Part shown: positions 34,210 through 42,814 of the stretch, in pieces
Layout: each line of letters starts with the position of its first letter
Numbering within the stretch: the first letter of the stretch is position 1
Assembly (NCBI GenBank): GCA_001604185.1
Contig: LVAV01000002.1
Span: 62,001-126,000, forward strand
Reading direction: 5' to 3'
Source of the DNA: Clostridiales bacterium Firm_16
GTDB taxonomy: Bacteria > Bacillota > Clostridia > Saccharofermentanales > Saccharofermentanaceae
DNA length: 64,000 bases
Translations under genes and position numbers: made by a program
Notes under the pieces: generated by a model
What the model saw: the letters and a program-made list of their open reading frames with translations, nothing else
Databases searched by the model: none
Told to the model about the DNA's origin: nothing

Positions 34210-36040
34210 AAACAACTCGCAACGTAAAGATAAAGAGAAGAAAGAGAAGATCACCATCCGCCAGCTGATCCGAAATGTCATGTATCTGCTGAAGTATGCA
34301 GCCAGATACGAGAAATCGTTGATACTGAAGATCATGATCCTGAACATCCTGCTACTGAGCGGAATGGCGGCCAACGATACATTCATCCTGAAAATGATCA
34401 TCAACGGCCTTACCGGAGATATGGAATTTAAGGGGATCATGATCCTCCTTCTGATCTCCCTGGTCCTGGTCGTATTTCTGGAGTGGATCCACCAGCTGAT
34501 CAACGAATGGTCCAAGGCCAAGCTGATTCCTCTTTCCGGAAGGATCCAGAGAGACCTGGCCGAGAAGAACAGCCTCAAAGACCTGATCTTCTACGATGAT
34601 CCGGAGAACTACGATACCTATTCTGTCGTTTCCCAGCGAGCAGATGAACTCATTGCCGATGCGGTCACGGTCGTCAGTAAGATCATCGGCGGAGCGGTAG
34701 CGTTGTTCGTCGCTTCTGCCCTGATCCTGACCATCGATCCGATACTGGCGATCTTCCCGATCGCCGGCTTTATCGTTAACCTTCTGACTCGTTTCAAGAT
34801 CGAAACGATCAACTACACCTGGTGGGTGGAATACAGGAAGAAACTCCGTAAGGCAGAATACAGCAAACGCGTTTTTTATCAGCCGGAGTTCGCTAAGGAA
34901 TGTAAGCTGACCGATGTCCGGGGACCTTTGAGACAGCAGTTTGACGAAGCCCTCGATGAGGCGGCCAACGAAGGAAGGATCTACGGACCGCCGCTGACCT
35001 GGGTCTCCCTGGTGAACTGGATCTCTGTTTTCACCGTTTTCTCCTTCTTCGCCATCCCGGCCTACCTGGGCTATCTTGCATTGGTCGTGAAATCCATTGT
35101 ACTTGGTGAAGTGGCTTCGGCAAATAACGCGGCCAACTATGTAAGACGGAATCTCAACGAGATCAACTATTGTCTTGTGGATTTTCAGGTGATCGGTACA
35201 TACGGAGATAAACTGATCAAGCTTCTCGAGTATGAGCCGAATATCGAGGTAGCCGATGGTCTGACACCGGAGAAAGGTTCAGAATCACTGGTGCTTTCCC
35301 ATGTTTCCTTCCGCTATCCGAATACGGACAAAGATACACTTCAGGACATCTCCATCGAGATCCATCCGGGTGAGAAGATCGCCATCGTGGGCGAGAACGG
35401 AGCGGGCAAGACCACTTTCGTGAAACTCCTGATGCGTCTTTACGATGTTACGGACGGAAGTATCCGCTACGGTGATCACGATATCCGTGAGTACAACACA
35501 CGGGAATACAGAAAGAAGATCAGTGCCGTTTTCCAGGACTATAACATCTATGCGGCCTCTGTTGCAGAGAATGTCCTGCTTCGAAAGGTGAAGGAAGGCG
35601 AGGAAGAAGATGTGATTCACGCACTTCGGAAAGCAGATTTCGGACGGAAACTGGATTCTCTTGCGGAGGGCATCAACACACCGCTGACCCGTGAATTCGA
35701 CGATTCCGGAGTGAATCTCTCCGGAGGTGAAGGGCAGAAGATCGCCATCTCAAGAGTTTTTCTAAAGAACGAAGACCGGGCCGTATCGATCCTCGACGAG
35801 CCTTCCTCGGCGCTGGACCCGGTATCCGAGTATAAGCTCAACAAGAACCTGATCGAGAATGCCGGAGAGAACACGGTCATCTTCATTTCACACCGTCTCT
35901 CCACGACCCGGATGGCAGACCGGATCTATCTGTTCGAACACGGTAGGATCGTCGAACAGGGCACCCACGACGAACTCATGGCCCAGAACGGCCGCTACAG
36001 AGAGATGTTTGACCGACAGGCTCATAACTATCTTGTCTGA
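34202..36040 (+). CDS. ABC exporter subunit 2 (transmembrane-ATPase half-transporter)
   Basis: 612 residues with the same layout as its upstream partner. A Lys-rich N-terminus (QRKDKEKKEK) precedes the membrane domain; the ATPase has Walker A GENGAGKTT, signature LSGGEGQKIAISR and Walker B SILDEPSSALDP. The start ATG 34202 is inside the end of the preceding gene, 9 nt after AAAGGAGCGG. Both subunits keep the catalytic glutamate after Walker B. A bidirectional terminator follows. Confidence 0.87.
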   Translation: MSKNNSQRKDKEKKEKITIRQLIRNVMYLLKYAARYEKSLILKIMILNILLLSGMAANDTFILKMIINGLTGDMEFKGIMILLLISLVLVVFLEWIHQLINEWSKAKLIPLSGRIQRDLAEKNSLKDLIFYDDPENYDTYSVVSQRADELIADAVTVVSKIIGGAVALFVASALILTIDPILAIFPIAGFIVNLLTRFKIETINYTWWVEYRKKLRKAEYSKRVFYQPEFAKECKLTDVRGPLRQQFDEALDEAANEGRIYGPPLTWVSLVNWISVFTVFSFFAIPAYLGYLALVVKSIVLGEVASANNAANYVRRNLNEINYCLVDFQVIGTYGDKLIKLLEYEPNIEVADGLTPEKGSESLVLSHVSFRYPNTDKDTLQDISIEIHPGEKIAIVGENGAGKTTFVKLLMRLYDVTDGSIRYGDHDIREYNTREYRKKISAVFQDYNIYAASVAENVLLRKVKEGEEEDVIHALRKADFGRKLDSLAEGINTPLTREFDDSGVNLSGGEGQKIAISRVFLKNEDRAVSILDEPSSALDPVSEYKLNKNLIENAGENTVIFISHRLSTTRMADRIYLFEHGRIVEQGTHDELMAQNGRYREMFDRQAHNYLV

Positions 36041-36050
36041 TAAAAAAATA

Positions 36051-36081
36051 ATCCCCCTCTTCGATGACAGAAGAGGGGGAT
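36051..36081. terminator. bidirectional terminator
   Basis: 12-bp perfect stem (36051-36062 with 36070-36081) with an A-rich left and T-rich right flank, between convergent genes. Confidence 0.82.
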
Positions 36082-36095
36082 CTTTTATGCTTTTC

Positions 36096-37853
36096 TTACT
36101 GATGATCGAACGAGAACTCTTTCGAATAATTCTCGAAATACTGTTCGAAATCTACGGATTGCTTCTCCTTGATATTGCCCAGATATTCATGAGTATCGAA
36201 GGAATCGGACTCCAGTTCCAGGATAGCTACGGCAATGTTGGAACAGTGGTCTGAGACACGTTCGAAATTCGTGGAAAGATCGTTAAATACAAATCCCTGG
36301 GAAATGGTGCACTGGCCTTTCTGAAGTCTCTCAACATGGCGAAGCTTCATCTGGTCGCAAAGGCTGTCGATGACTTCCTCAAGCGGCTCTACACGTTTCG
36401 CTACATCGGGATTGGAATTGGTGAAGGCCTCTGTGGTCAACCGCAGGATCTCCTTGACGGCTTTGGTCATGACATTCAATTCATTCACGGCCTCTTCCGA
36501 GAACTTGATCTGTTTCTGATGGATCTCCTGGAAGTTCTGTGCGATGTTTCTGGCATGGTCCGAGATACGTTCGAAATCCGACAGGGTGTGCAGGAAGAGA
36601 GAGGCCATACGTCCCTGAGACTCAGTCAGTTCCTGACCTGTGAGTCTTACGATGTAAGAACCCAGGGCATCCTCATATCGGTCACCGACGTTCTCAAGTT
36701 CGCAAACCTGGAAGAAGGTGGATTCTGTGTAATGGTTGAATAATCCGACGGAGGTGAGGATGGACTCTTCGGTCTTCTTGGCCATGTCGCAGATCGTCAG
36801 ACGGATCTGTTCGATAGCCAGAGCCGGGTGGGCCAAGAAGCGTTCCTCAAGACGGACGGCTTCGTTGTTCTCATTCGTCTTTCCTTTCACGAAGAGAGAA
36901 GCAACGGCTTCCAGTACATCGGTAAAGGGGGCCAGTACGCACAGGATCGTCAGACGGAGGATCGTATTAACCAGTGCCAGGGACATCGGATTTACGATCA
37001 TGTCCAGGATCGTGAAGTGGATCATGGCATCGGCGATATAGAAGACAGATGCACAGACCATGACGCCTATGAAGGAGGCAGCCAGGTAACTGACAGCCGT
37101 GCGCTTACCTTCGGTGCTGGCTCCAAGTGCAGACAGAAGTACAGGTACGGAGGCTCCGATAGCGATACCCATCAGAAGCGGCAGGGAAGAACCTAGTGTC
37201 ATGACACCGGTAAAGGAAAGAGCCTGAACGATACCGACAGCCGCGGATGCGGACTGCAGGATGGACGAGAAGACAAGACCGGTCAGGATACCCAGGATCG
37301 GGAAAGTCATGGAAGTAAGCATATTGGTGAACCAGGGCTGTTTTCCCAGACTGCTGACCGAGCCGCTCATGGAGCTCATGCCCACCATGAGGACTGCGAA
37401 ACCCAGCATAATATCTCCGACATAACGGCGATGCTGGTTCTTGCTAAACATACGGAAGAAGATTCCGGTTACTGCAATGATGCATGTCAATGTTGTTGTG
37501 GAAAGAAGACTGCTCAGGCCCTTAGGACCGTTCATATAACTTAAGCATACCACCCAGCCGGTGATACTGGTTCCCAGGATCGCACCCAGGATAACGGAGA
37601 TGGCCTGTCGGACTTTCATCATCTTCGAGTTTACGAAACCGACGACCATGACAGAGGTTGCCGACGAAGACTGGATCACTGCAGTAACCACTGCGCCAAG
37701 GAAGATTCCTCGGATCGGCGTTCCTGTAAGGCGGAAAAGGATCGGTTCCAGTTTGTTACCGGATACTCTCTTGAGGCCGTCTCCCATCAGGGACATGCCG
37801 AAAAGGAAAAGTGCCACTCCGGTAAAAAGGCTTGCGAATTCAGGTATACTCAC
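36096..37853 (-). CDS. Na/Pi cotransporter family protein with PhoU-like tail
   Basis: 585 residues. The N-terminal half has two Na_Pi_cotrans repeats with the QSSSATS motif (VIQSSSATSVM and SILQSASAAVGIV). The C-terminal 220 residues are PhoU-like helices. It predicts sodium-driven phosphate transport or export of the NptA/YjbB type. Start is GTG 37853 after AGGGGGTGAG. It is divergent from phoP-phoR with Pho-box-like repeats between, which supports a phosphate role. Confidence 0.87.
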   Translation of the reverse strand: MSIPEFASLFTGVALFLFGMSLMGDGLKRVSGNKLEPILFRLTGTPIRGIFLGAVVTAVIQSSSATSVMVVGFVNSKMMKVRQAISVILGAILGTSITGWVVCLSYMNGPKGLSSLLSTTTLTCIIAVTGIFFRMFSKNQHRRYVGDIMLGFAVLMVGMSSMSGSVSSLGKQPWFTNMLTSMTFPILGILTGLVFSSILQSASAAVGIVQALSFTGVMTLGSSLPLLMGIAIGASVPVLLSALGASTEGKRTAVSYLAASFIGVMVCASVFYIADAMIHFTILDMIVNPMSLALVNTILRLTILCVLAPFTDVLEAVASLFVKGKTNENNEAVRLEERFLAHPALAIEQIRLTICDMAKKTEESILTSVGLFNHYTESTFFQVCELENVGDRYEDALGSYIVRLTGQELTESQGRMASLFLHTLSDFERISDHARNIAQNFQEIHQKQIKFSEEAVNELNVMTKAVKEILRLTTEAFTNSNPDVAKRVEPLEEVIDSLCDQMKLRHVERLQKGQCTISQGFVFNDLSTNFERVSDHCSNIAVAILELESDSFDTHEYLGNIKEKQSVDFEQYFENYSKEFSFDHQ

Positions 37854-37890
37854 ATGCTCACCCCCTCAAATTACAATGTAAAGGGTGAAT

Positions 37891-37932
37891 GTTAAATCCA
37901 ATACCTCACTGACGTTAAATCTAGGTTAAATC
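37891..37932. promoter_or_regulatory. Pho-box-like direct repeats
   Basis: GTTAAATC occurs at 37891, 37914 and 37925, spaced 23 and 11 bp. PhoP boxes in Firmicutes are direct repeats of a TTAA-containing hexamer on an 11-bp pitch. The site is between a phosphate transporter gene and phoP-phoR, so control of both is likely. Confidence 0.55.
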
Positions 37933-37992
37933 CGGCATGAAAAACTATTCAGTAACCTGGCTATATGTTAAGATGACCTCGAGGTGAGAGAT

Positions 37993-38664
37993 GTGATCTA
38001 TCTTCTGGAAGACGATGAAAGCATTCGAAAATTGGTGGTGTATGCCCTGAACAGTCAGGGCTACGAAACAGAGGGTTTTGAGATTCAGGAACAGTTCTGG
38101 GCGGCCATGGAACGGCAGATACCGGAACTTGTCCTGCTTGACATCATGCTTCCCGGCGAGGATGGAATCACGATACTTAAGCGTATCCGGGCGAATGCGA
38201 AGCTGACCGACATTCCTGTCATCATGCTGACTGCGAAGAACACAGAGTACGACAGGGTAGAAGGTCTGGACGCCGGAGCAGACGATTATATTTCCAAACC
38301 ATTTGGCATCATGGAACTGGCCGCCCGTGTCCGGGCTGTATTGCGAAGACAGGCAAAAGGCCAGACCCTTTCCGAGTACACCATCGGACCTCTTTATATC
38401 TGTACCGAACGGCATGAGACCCGTGTGAACGGAGAGGAGATCGCCCTGACCTATAAGGAATTCCTACTTCTGCGGATGCTTGCAGAGAACCAGGGAATCG
38501 TAATGTCCCGTGAAGTGTTACTGGATCGGATCTGGGGACTGGGTTCAGAAAGAGAAAATCGCACATTGGATGTACACATCCGGACCCTTCGAGTGAAACT
38601 GGGTGAGGCCGGACGACTGATCCAGACAGTGCGTGGTATAGGATATCGCCTTTTGGAGGAGTAA
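37993..38664 (+). CDS. phoP: OmpR/PhoB-family response regulator
   Basis: 223 residues: receiver domain (1-118) with acidic pocket EDD, phosphoacceptor Asp50 (LLDIMLPGEDG), and K in SKPFGIMEL; winged-helix domain (about 125-222) with LTYKEFLLLRMLAENQG and the recognition helix RTLDVHIRTLRVKLGEAG. I prefer GTG 37993, 8 nt after GAGG, over the GTG at 37984, which lies on the Shine-Dalgarno. The sensor kinase follows 3 nt downstream. The phosphate role is inferred from the neighbouring Na/Pi transporter and the repeats. Confidence 0.85.
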   Translation: MIYLLEDDESIRKLVVYALNSQGYETEGFEIQEQFWAAMERQIPELVLLDIMLPGEDGITILKRIRANAKLTDIPVIMLTAKNTEYDRVEGLDAGADDYISKPFGIMELAARVRAVLRRQAKGQTLSEYTIGPLYICTERHETRVNGEEIALTYKEFLLLRMLAENQGIVMSREVLLDRIWGLGSERENRTLDVHIRTLRVKLGEAGRLIQTVRGIGYRLLEE

Positions 38665-38667
38665 CAT

Positions 38668-39999
38668 ATGACGAAAAATATTTTTGTTAATACATTTCTG
38701 GTAGGTGTTTCCGTTCTGCTTCTCTGTGCAGTTCTATTCTTCGGAATACAGTACACCCAGACCAAGGATGACACCTACAAGACGCTTCGCCAGGAAGCGG
38801 AATACGCGGAGCAGGGTCTGCTGCTGGGCGGTGTTTCCTATCTGGAGAAACTGGGAGAGGAGAACCGTATTACGTGGATCGACGGAACTGGAGAAGTGCT
38901 CTATGACAATAGTTTCCCTCTGCCGATCGCGAACGAGAAAGACTGTCCGGAGGTTTCTTCTGCTCTGAGCAGCGGAGAAGGAAAGAGCCTACGTACGTCA
39001 GAGAGCAGCGGTGAATCGACCATGTACTATGCCAGAAAGTGTACAGACGGAACAATATTACGTCTGAGCCGTCCGCTGAGTGCTGTGCAGGAAGCTTTCC
39101 TGGCCGTACGGCCGGTCCTGTGGGTGTTGATACTGGTACTGGTGATTTCCGGTATCCTTTCTTTCCGTATCGCCAAGCAGATCGTAAACCCGATCAACGG
39201 GATCGACCTGGATCATCCGGAGGCAAATCAGTATCCGGAACTGGCTCCTCTGATTGGAAAGATCCAGGAACAGAAGATGACGATCCAGGAAGAAGTAGCA
39301 TCGCGGGAACAGATGCGTCGGGAATTCTCGGCGAATGTATCCCATGAGTTGAAGACACCGCTGACATCTATTTCCGGATTTGCGGAACTGATGTCCGAAG
39401 GTGTGGTCACCGGCGATAAAGTCCAGGAATTTTCCAAAGATATCTATAAGGAGACCCAGCGGCTGATCGCATTGGTAGATGATATCATCAAGTTGTCGAG
39501 ACTCGATGAAGAAGCAGAGGAACCGGAATGGGAGAATGTAGATCTGTACGATCTTTCCGCGGAAGTTCTGGATGTATTACGACCGGTTGCCGAGAAGCAA
39601 GGGATCACGTTGAATCTGACAGGATGTCCTACCACTGTGGCAGGTGTGTACCAGCTTCTGAACGAGATGGTCTACAATCTCTGTGATAACGCGATCAAGT
39701 ACAATACCCCGGGAGGCAAGGTGACCGTGGATGTTTCCACGAAGGACGATGAGGTCCTGCTGAGTGTAGCAGATACGGGAATCGGCATTCCGAAAGATCA
39801 CCAGAAGAGAGTTTTTGAACGATTCTATCGTGTAGATAAGAGCCACTCCAAGGAGATCGGCGGCACAGGTCTGGGCCTTTCCATCGTGAAACATGGCGCC
39901 CAGCACCATGGCGCTCGCGTGACTCTGGAAAGTGAACCGGGTCTGGGAACGAAGATCACACTTATCTTCCGAAAGAAGAAAATCGATCCGAAGGAGTGA
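38668..39999 (+). CDS. phoR: PhoR-like sensor histidine kinase
   Basis: 443 residues: membrane helix at 6-28, an extracytoplasmic PAS-like part (30-145) as in PhoR, membrane helix at 147-166, HisKA with His226 (FSANVSHELKTPLTSISGF), and HATPase with N box NLCDNAIKYN, G1 box VADTGIGIP and G2 box GGTGLGLSIVKHG. It is in one operon with the response regulator. Confidence 0.87.
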   Translation: MTKNIFVNTFLVGVSVLLLCAVLFFGIQYTQTKDDTYKTLRQEAEYAEQGLLLGGVSYLEKLGEENRITWIDGTGEVLYDNSFPLPIANEKDCPEVSSALSSGEGKSLRTSESSGESTMYYARKCTDGTILRLSRPLSAVQEAFLAVRPVLWVLILVLVISGILSFRIAKQIVNPINGIDLDHPEANQYPELAPLIGKIQEQKMTIQEEVASREQMRREFSANVSHELKTPLTSISGFAELMSEGVVTGDKVQEFSKDIYKETQRLIALVDDIIKLSRLDEEAEEPEWENVDLYDLSAEVLDVLRPVAEKQGITLNLTGCPTTVAGVYQLLNEMVYNLCDNAIKYNTPGGKVTVDVSTKDDEVLLSVADTGIGIPKDHQKRVFERFYRVDKSHSKEIGGTGLGLSIVKHGAQHHGARVTLESEPGLGTKITLIFRKKKIDPKE

Positions 40000-40002
40000 T
40001 GT

Positions 40003-40566
40003 ATGAAACACTGTGGAACGAAGCAGCTGGAAACCGATAGACTGATCCTGCGGAGATTGACGGCGGAGGATGCAGAGGCCATGTTCAGAAACTGGGCATC
40101 GGATCCGGAAGTGACCAGATATCTGACCTGGCCGACACACCGGAGTGTAGATGTAAGCAAATATGTGCTTTCGACGTGGATCCCTCTTTATGAGAAAGAC
40201 ACGTACTACCACTGGACCATTACCCTGAAAGAACAAGGAAACGAGCCGATCGGAACCATTCACGGTCTGGTGAATGACGATGCGGAAATGATTACTGTGG
40301 GTTACTGTCTGGGAAGAAAGTGGTGGCATCAGGGTATCACGTCCGAAGCATTTATGGCGCTTATCGATTTCTTCTTCGACGAAGTCCGGGCAAATCGCAT
40401 TCAGAGTTACCACGATCCGCATAACCCGCACTCTGGAATGGTCATGACAAAGTGCGGCTTGAAGTTCGAGGGCACACTCCGCAGTTCTGATCGGAACAAT
40501 ACCGGTATCTGCGATGCCAGCTGGTATGGTCTGTTGAGATCAGAATGGGAAACGGGCCGAAAATAG
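40003..40566 (+). CDS. GNAT acetyltransferase, RimJ/RimL type
   Basis: 187 residues of the Acetyltransf_3 type: LETDRLILRRLTAEDAEAMFRNWASDPEV at the start and the acetyl-CoA-binding segment VGYCLGRKWWHQGITSEAFMAL. It resembles RimJ-type ribosomal or small-molecule N-acetyltransferases. It starts 3 nt after phoR with the Shine-Dalgarno AAGGAG inside the end of that gene, so it is probably cotranscribed with phoP-phoR. The substrate is unknown. Confidence 0.87.
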   Translation: MKHCGTKQLETDRLILRRLTAEDAEAMFRNWASDPEVTRYLTWPTHRSVDVSKYVLSTWIPLYEKDTYYHWTITLKEQGNEPIGTIHGLVNDDAEMITVGYCLGRKWWHQGITSEAFMALIDFFFDEVRANRIQSYHDPHNPHSGMVMTKCGLKFEGTLRSSDRNNTGICDASWYGLLRSEWETGRK

Positions 40567-40568
40567 AA

Positions 40569-40607
40569 GGGTGTCTCTCCGTGAATCGTCACTTCTGAGA
40601 CACACCC
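40569..40607. terminator. probable terminator between convergent genes
   Basis: GGGTGTCTC pairs with GAGACACACCC with a 2-nt bulge, around a 15-19-nt loop. It separates the acetyltransferase from the convergent anti-sigma gene. Confidence 0.45.
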
Positions 40608-40633
40608 TGTGTTCTTGAAACAGTATTCGTAAC

Positions 40634-41239
40634 TTAGTTATCATTTGGCAGCTCTAACTGCACGTCTGCCTGCTCGAATTTTTCTGAAGCATAGGCATTC
40701 TTCAGCCACTGTGCTTCAGGATCGGCATGTACGATACTCACCGTGTGAACATCATCGTGGCTATCTTTCGACTGCCTGATCTCCAGCCAACCGTAGTTGT
40801 TCACCGTACCGCCAATGAAGAGGACGTCTTTGGTTCCGTCATCATAAGGGATCTCGTAACGATAGAAATCGGTATCACTGCACTTGTCTGTAATATCGAT
40901 CCATTCCTCGTCGATGACCAGGAAGAGACGGTCGTCTTTGACCTTTACATTCAAAACGCCACCAGGCTCAGCTGTTATTTCAAATACAACGTCTGCATCA
41001 CTTTCACTGACGTATATCGCTGAGGGTTGAGACTTAAAAACGGAGACAACCTTCTCTGCTGCACGCACGATGCTCTTTCTTGTGTACGGGACAGCCATGA
41101 GGACTGCAACGGTCATGGCAAGACCCAGTACCGGCGCCAGCCATACTTTTCTCCGCTTATGGGAGTTCGTCTGCAGTGCATAGCGGATCTCCGCCTTCTT
41201 ATCTTCATCCATTACTACTTTATCGAATGTATCTTTCAT
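40634..41239 (-). CDS. single-pass membrane protein, probable anti-sigma factor
   Basis: 201 residues: a short cytoplasmic N-terminus (about 1-30, MKDTFDKVVMDEDKKAEIRYALQ), one membrane helix (about 32-50), and an extracytoplasmic domain rich in beta strands. Its ATG overlaps the stop codon of the sigma gene by 4 bp, the usual sign of a sigma/anti-sigma pair. The N-terminus would bind the sigma factor. No family was recognised beyond this layout. Confidence 0.72.
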   Translation of the reverse strand: MKDTFDKVVMDEDKKAEIRYALQTNSHKRRKVWLAPVLGLAMTVAVLMAVPYTRKSIVRAAEKVVSVFKSQPSAIYVSESDADVVFEITAEPGGVLNVKVKDDRLFLVIDEEWIDITDKCSDTDFYRYEIPYDDGTKDVLFIGGTVNNYGWLEIRQSKDSHDDVHTVSIVHADPEAQWLKNAYASEKFEQADVQLELPNDN

Positions 41240-41715
41240 TCTTCTTCCTCCAATCTGAATCGTAATTGTTCTTTGCCTCTCTTGATCCGCATGGCTACGG
41301 CTGACTCGGAGATCTTCAGGATCCGGCTGATTCCCTTATAGGAGAACCCCTCATAGAAATAAAGAAAAATCGGGGCCCGGTATGTGTATTCCAATCGCAT
41401 CAGCTCATCGAATACATCCTTGTCTCTTTCCGAGAAACCATCGTAATAGGCCAGCTGCCATTCCGAAGACTCAAGATCGACACTTGTTTTTCTCACCGAA
41501 GACTTAAGAAAGTCCTTGCACTTGTTGGCCGTCATGGTCATGAGATATGCCTTCCCGATCTGCTTTTCGAAAACCAGATGCTTGCTCAGAAGCTTCAGGA
41601 AAACATCCTGAACGATGTCTTCCGCATCGTGTTTCGAACCGACGTAGGAAACGGCGAACCGGTACAGATCGTCCGCAAAGGTATCAAATAATCTGACGAC
41701 GTCATCGTTTCTCAA
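41236..41715 (-). CDS. ECF-type RNA polymerase sigma factor
   Basis: 159 residues. Sigma region 2 reads LFDTFADDLYRFAVSYVGSKHDAEDIVQDVFLKLL, and region 4 reads YRAPIFLYFYEGFSYKGISRILKISESAVAMRIKRGKEQLR. The short length and lack of region 3 mark an ECF (group 4) sigma factor. It is the first gene of an operon with the membrane anti-sigma. Confidence 0.9.
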   Translation of the reverse strand: MRNDDVVRLFDTFADDLYRFAVSYVGSKHDAEDIVQDVFLKLLSKHLVFEKQIGKAYLMTMTANKCKDFLKSSVRKTSVDLESSEWQLAYYDGFSERDKDVFDELMRLEYTYRAPIFLYFYEGFSYKGISRILKISESAVAMRIKRGKEQLRFRLEEEE

Positions 41716-41912
41716 TCTTTTAACCTCCTCGAGTGAATTGAGATCTCACACATAAAACGATTCAGGGAATGGATTTCTCACATCATTTTACCGAAAACAG
41801 AAATATGACTCCAGTCATATCCGAAGAGGTGACCCCGGTCAGTATCGGTATCCTGCCAAAGAAGGTAGAGTAATAGTGAGATCAAGGAGAAACACAAGAA
41901 AGGGTCGATAAT

Positions 41913-42314
41913 ATGAGAAAAACACTTTCCATCGCAGCGGTGATCATCATGGGACTTTCTGCTCTGGCTTTGAGCGGATGCGGAAAATACACATCCAGCT
42001 GGTCGGCGGTCGGCTATATTCACTCTAATGATTCGGATTCCGGCTATATGAATTTCTATAAGTTCAAAGGCAGAGAAGTGTTCACCTTGAGAAGTGACAG
42101 CGCGGAAAAACACATCAAGTATTCCGGGAAACTTGAGAAGGGCAATCTGAAGGTCTATTACGACATCGGAGACGAGAAGAAGGAACTATTCTCCTTGAAG
42201 GAAGGAGAGACCATCGAAGCCGTAAGTGAGGATCTTGCAGAAGGCAAGGTCTACGTCATCGTGGAGACAGACGGCGAGTGCGCCAACGGCATACTGGATT
42301 TCAAGATCGAATAA
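41913..42314 (+). CDS. small lipoprotein of unknown function
   Basis: 133 residues. The signal peptide ends in the lipobox ALSGC, with Cys22. The mature part is beta-rich (VFTLRSDSAEKHIKYSGKL, KGNLKVYYDIGDEKKELFSL) and resembles small immunoglobulin-like or META-type lipoproteins, but no family is recognised. Shine-Dalgarno GAAAGGG. It is divergent from the ECF sigma gene and could be one of its targets; no shared promoter motif was confirmed. Confidence 0.7.
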   Translation: MRKTLSIAAVIIMGLSALALSGCGKYTSSWSAVGYIHSNDSDSGYMNFYKFKGREVFTLRSDSAEKHIKYSGKLEKGNLKVYYDIGDEKKELFSLKEGETIEAVSEDLAEGKVYVIVETDGECANGILDFKIE

Positions 42315-42388
42315 AACGGAAACGAAGAAATTCTTTCTGTGAAAGTATATAATATTCCTAGTACTCTTCTTATCTTTGGAGGCCAGGA

Positions 42389-42814
42389 ATGGGATTATTC
42401 GATTTTTTCAGCTCCGGTAGCGATGATTCTACGTCATACGGATATAAGTCTTTCAAGAATACATACGGTCTGGATAATGAGAAGATGCTTCAGCTTCTCT
42501 CTTCTGCCGAATCACCTTATGGTACTCCCAGGATGGGATGGATCCGTGCCTTCGGTAAAGAGCGGCAGGTCATCGTATATGACTATGCCAACGACATAAA
42601 CTATGTGTATGTAGATGCACAGCCCAAGAAGATCATTATCAGCATGGCACCGAAGCCGGGTCAGATCGGCGGTGCGAAAGATCATGTAACTCCGGAAGAG
42701 ATCGGTATCACGGATCTCAACACTGTCCAGGGTACCCTCGGCACCGTAGAACCGGTAGATGAAACGATCCGGATCGTCAAGGCGATCCTGGATGATCTGG
42801 GTAATGCCAAGTGA
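42389..42814 (+). CDS. hypothetical protein
   Basis: 141 residues, soluble, with no recognised family. It begins MGLFDFFSSG and has a beta-rich middle (RQVIVYDYANDINYVYVDAQPKKIIISM). Shine-Dalgarno GGAGG lies ahead of the ATG and a TATAAT at 42348 is likely its promoter. Its stop codon overlaps the GTG of the acyltransferase gene, so the two are probably expressed together. Confidence 0.7.
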   Translation: MGLFDFFSSGSDDSTSYGYKSFKNTYGLDNEKMLQLLSSAESPYGTPRMGWIRAFGKERQVIVYDYANDINYVYVDAQPKKIIISMAPKPGQIGGAKDHVTPEEIGITDLNTVQGTLGTVEPVDETIRIVKAILDDLGNAK

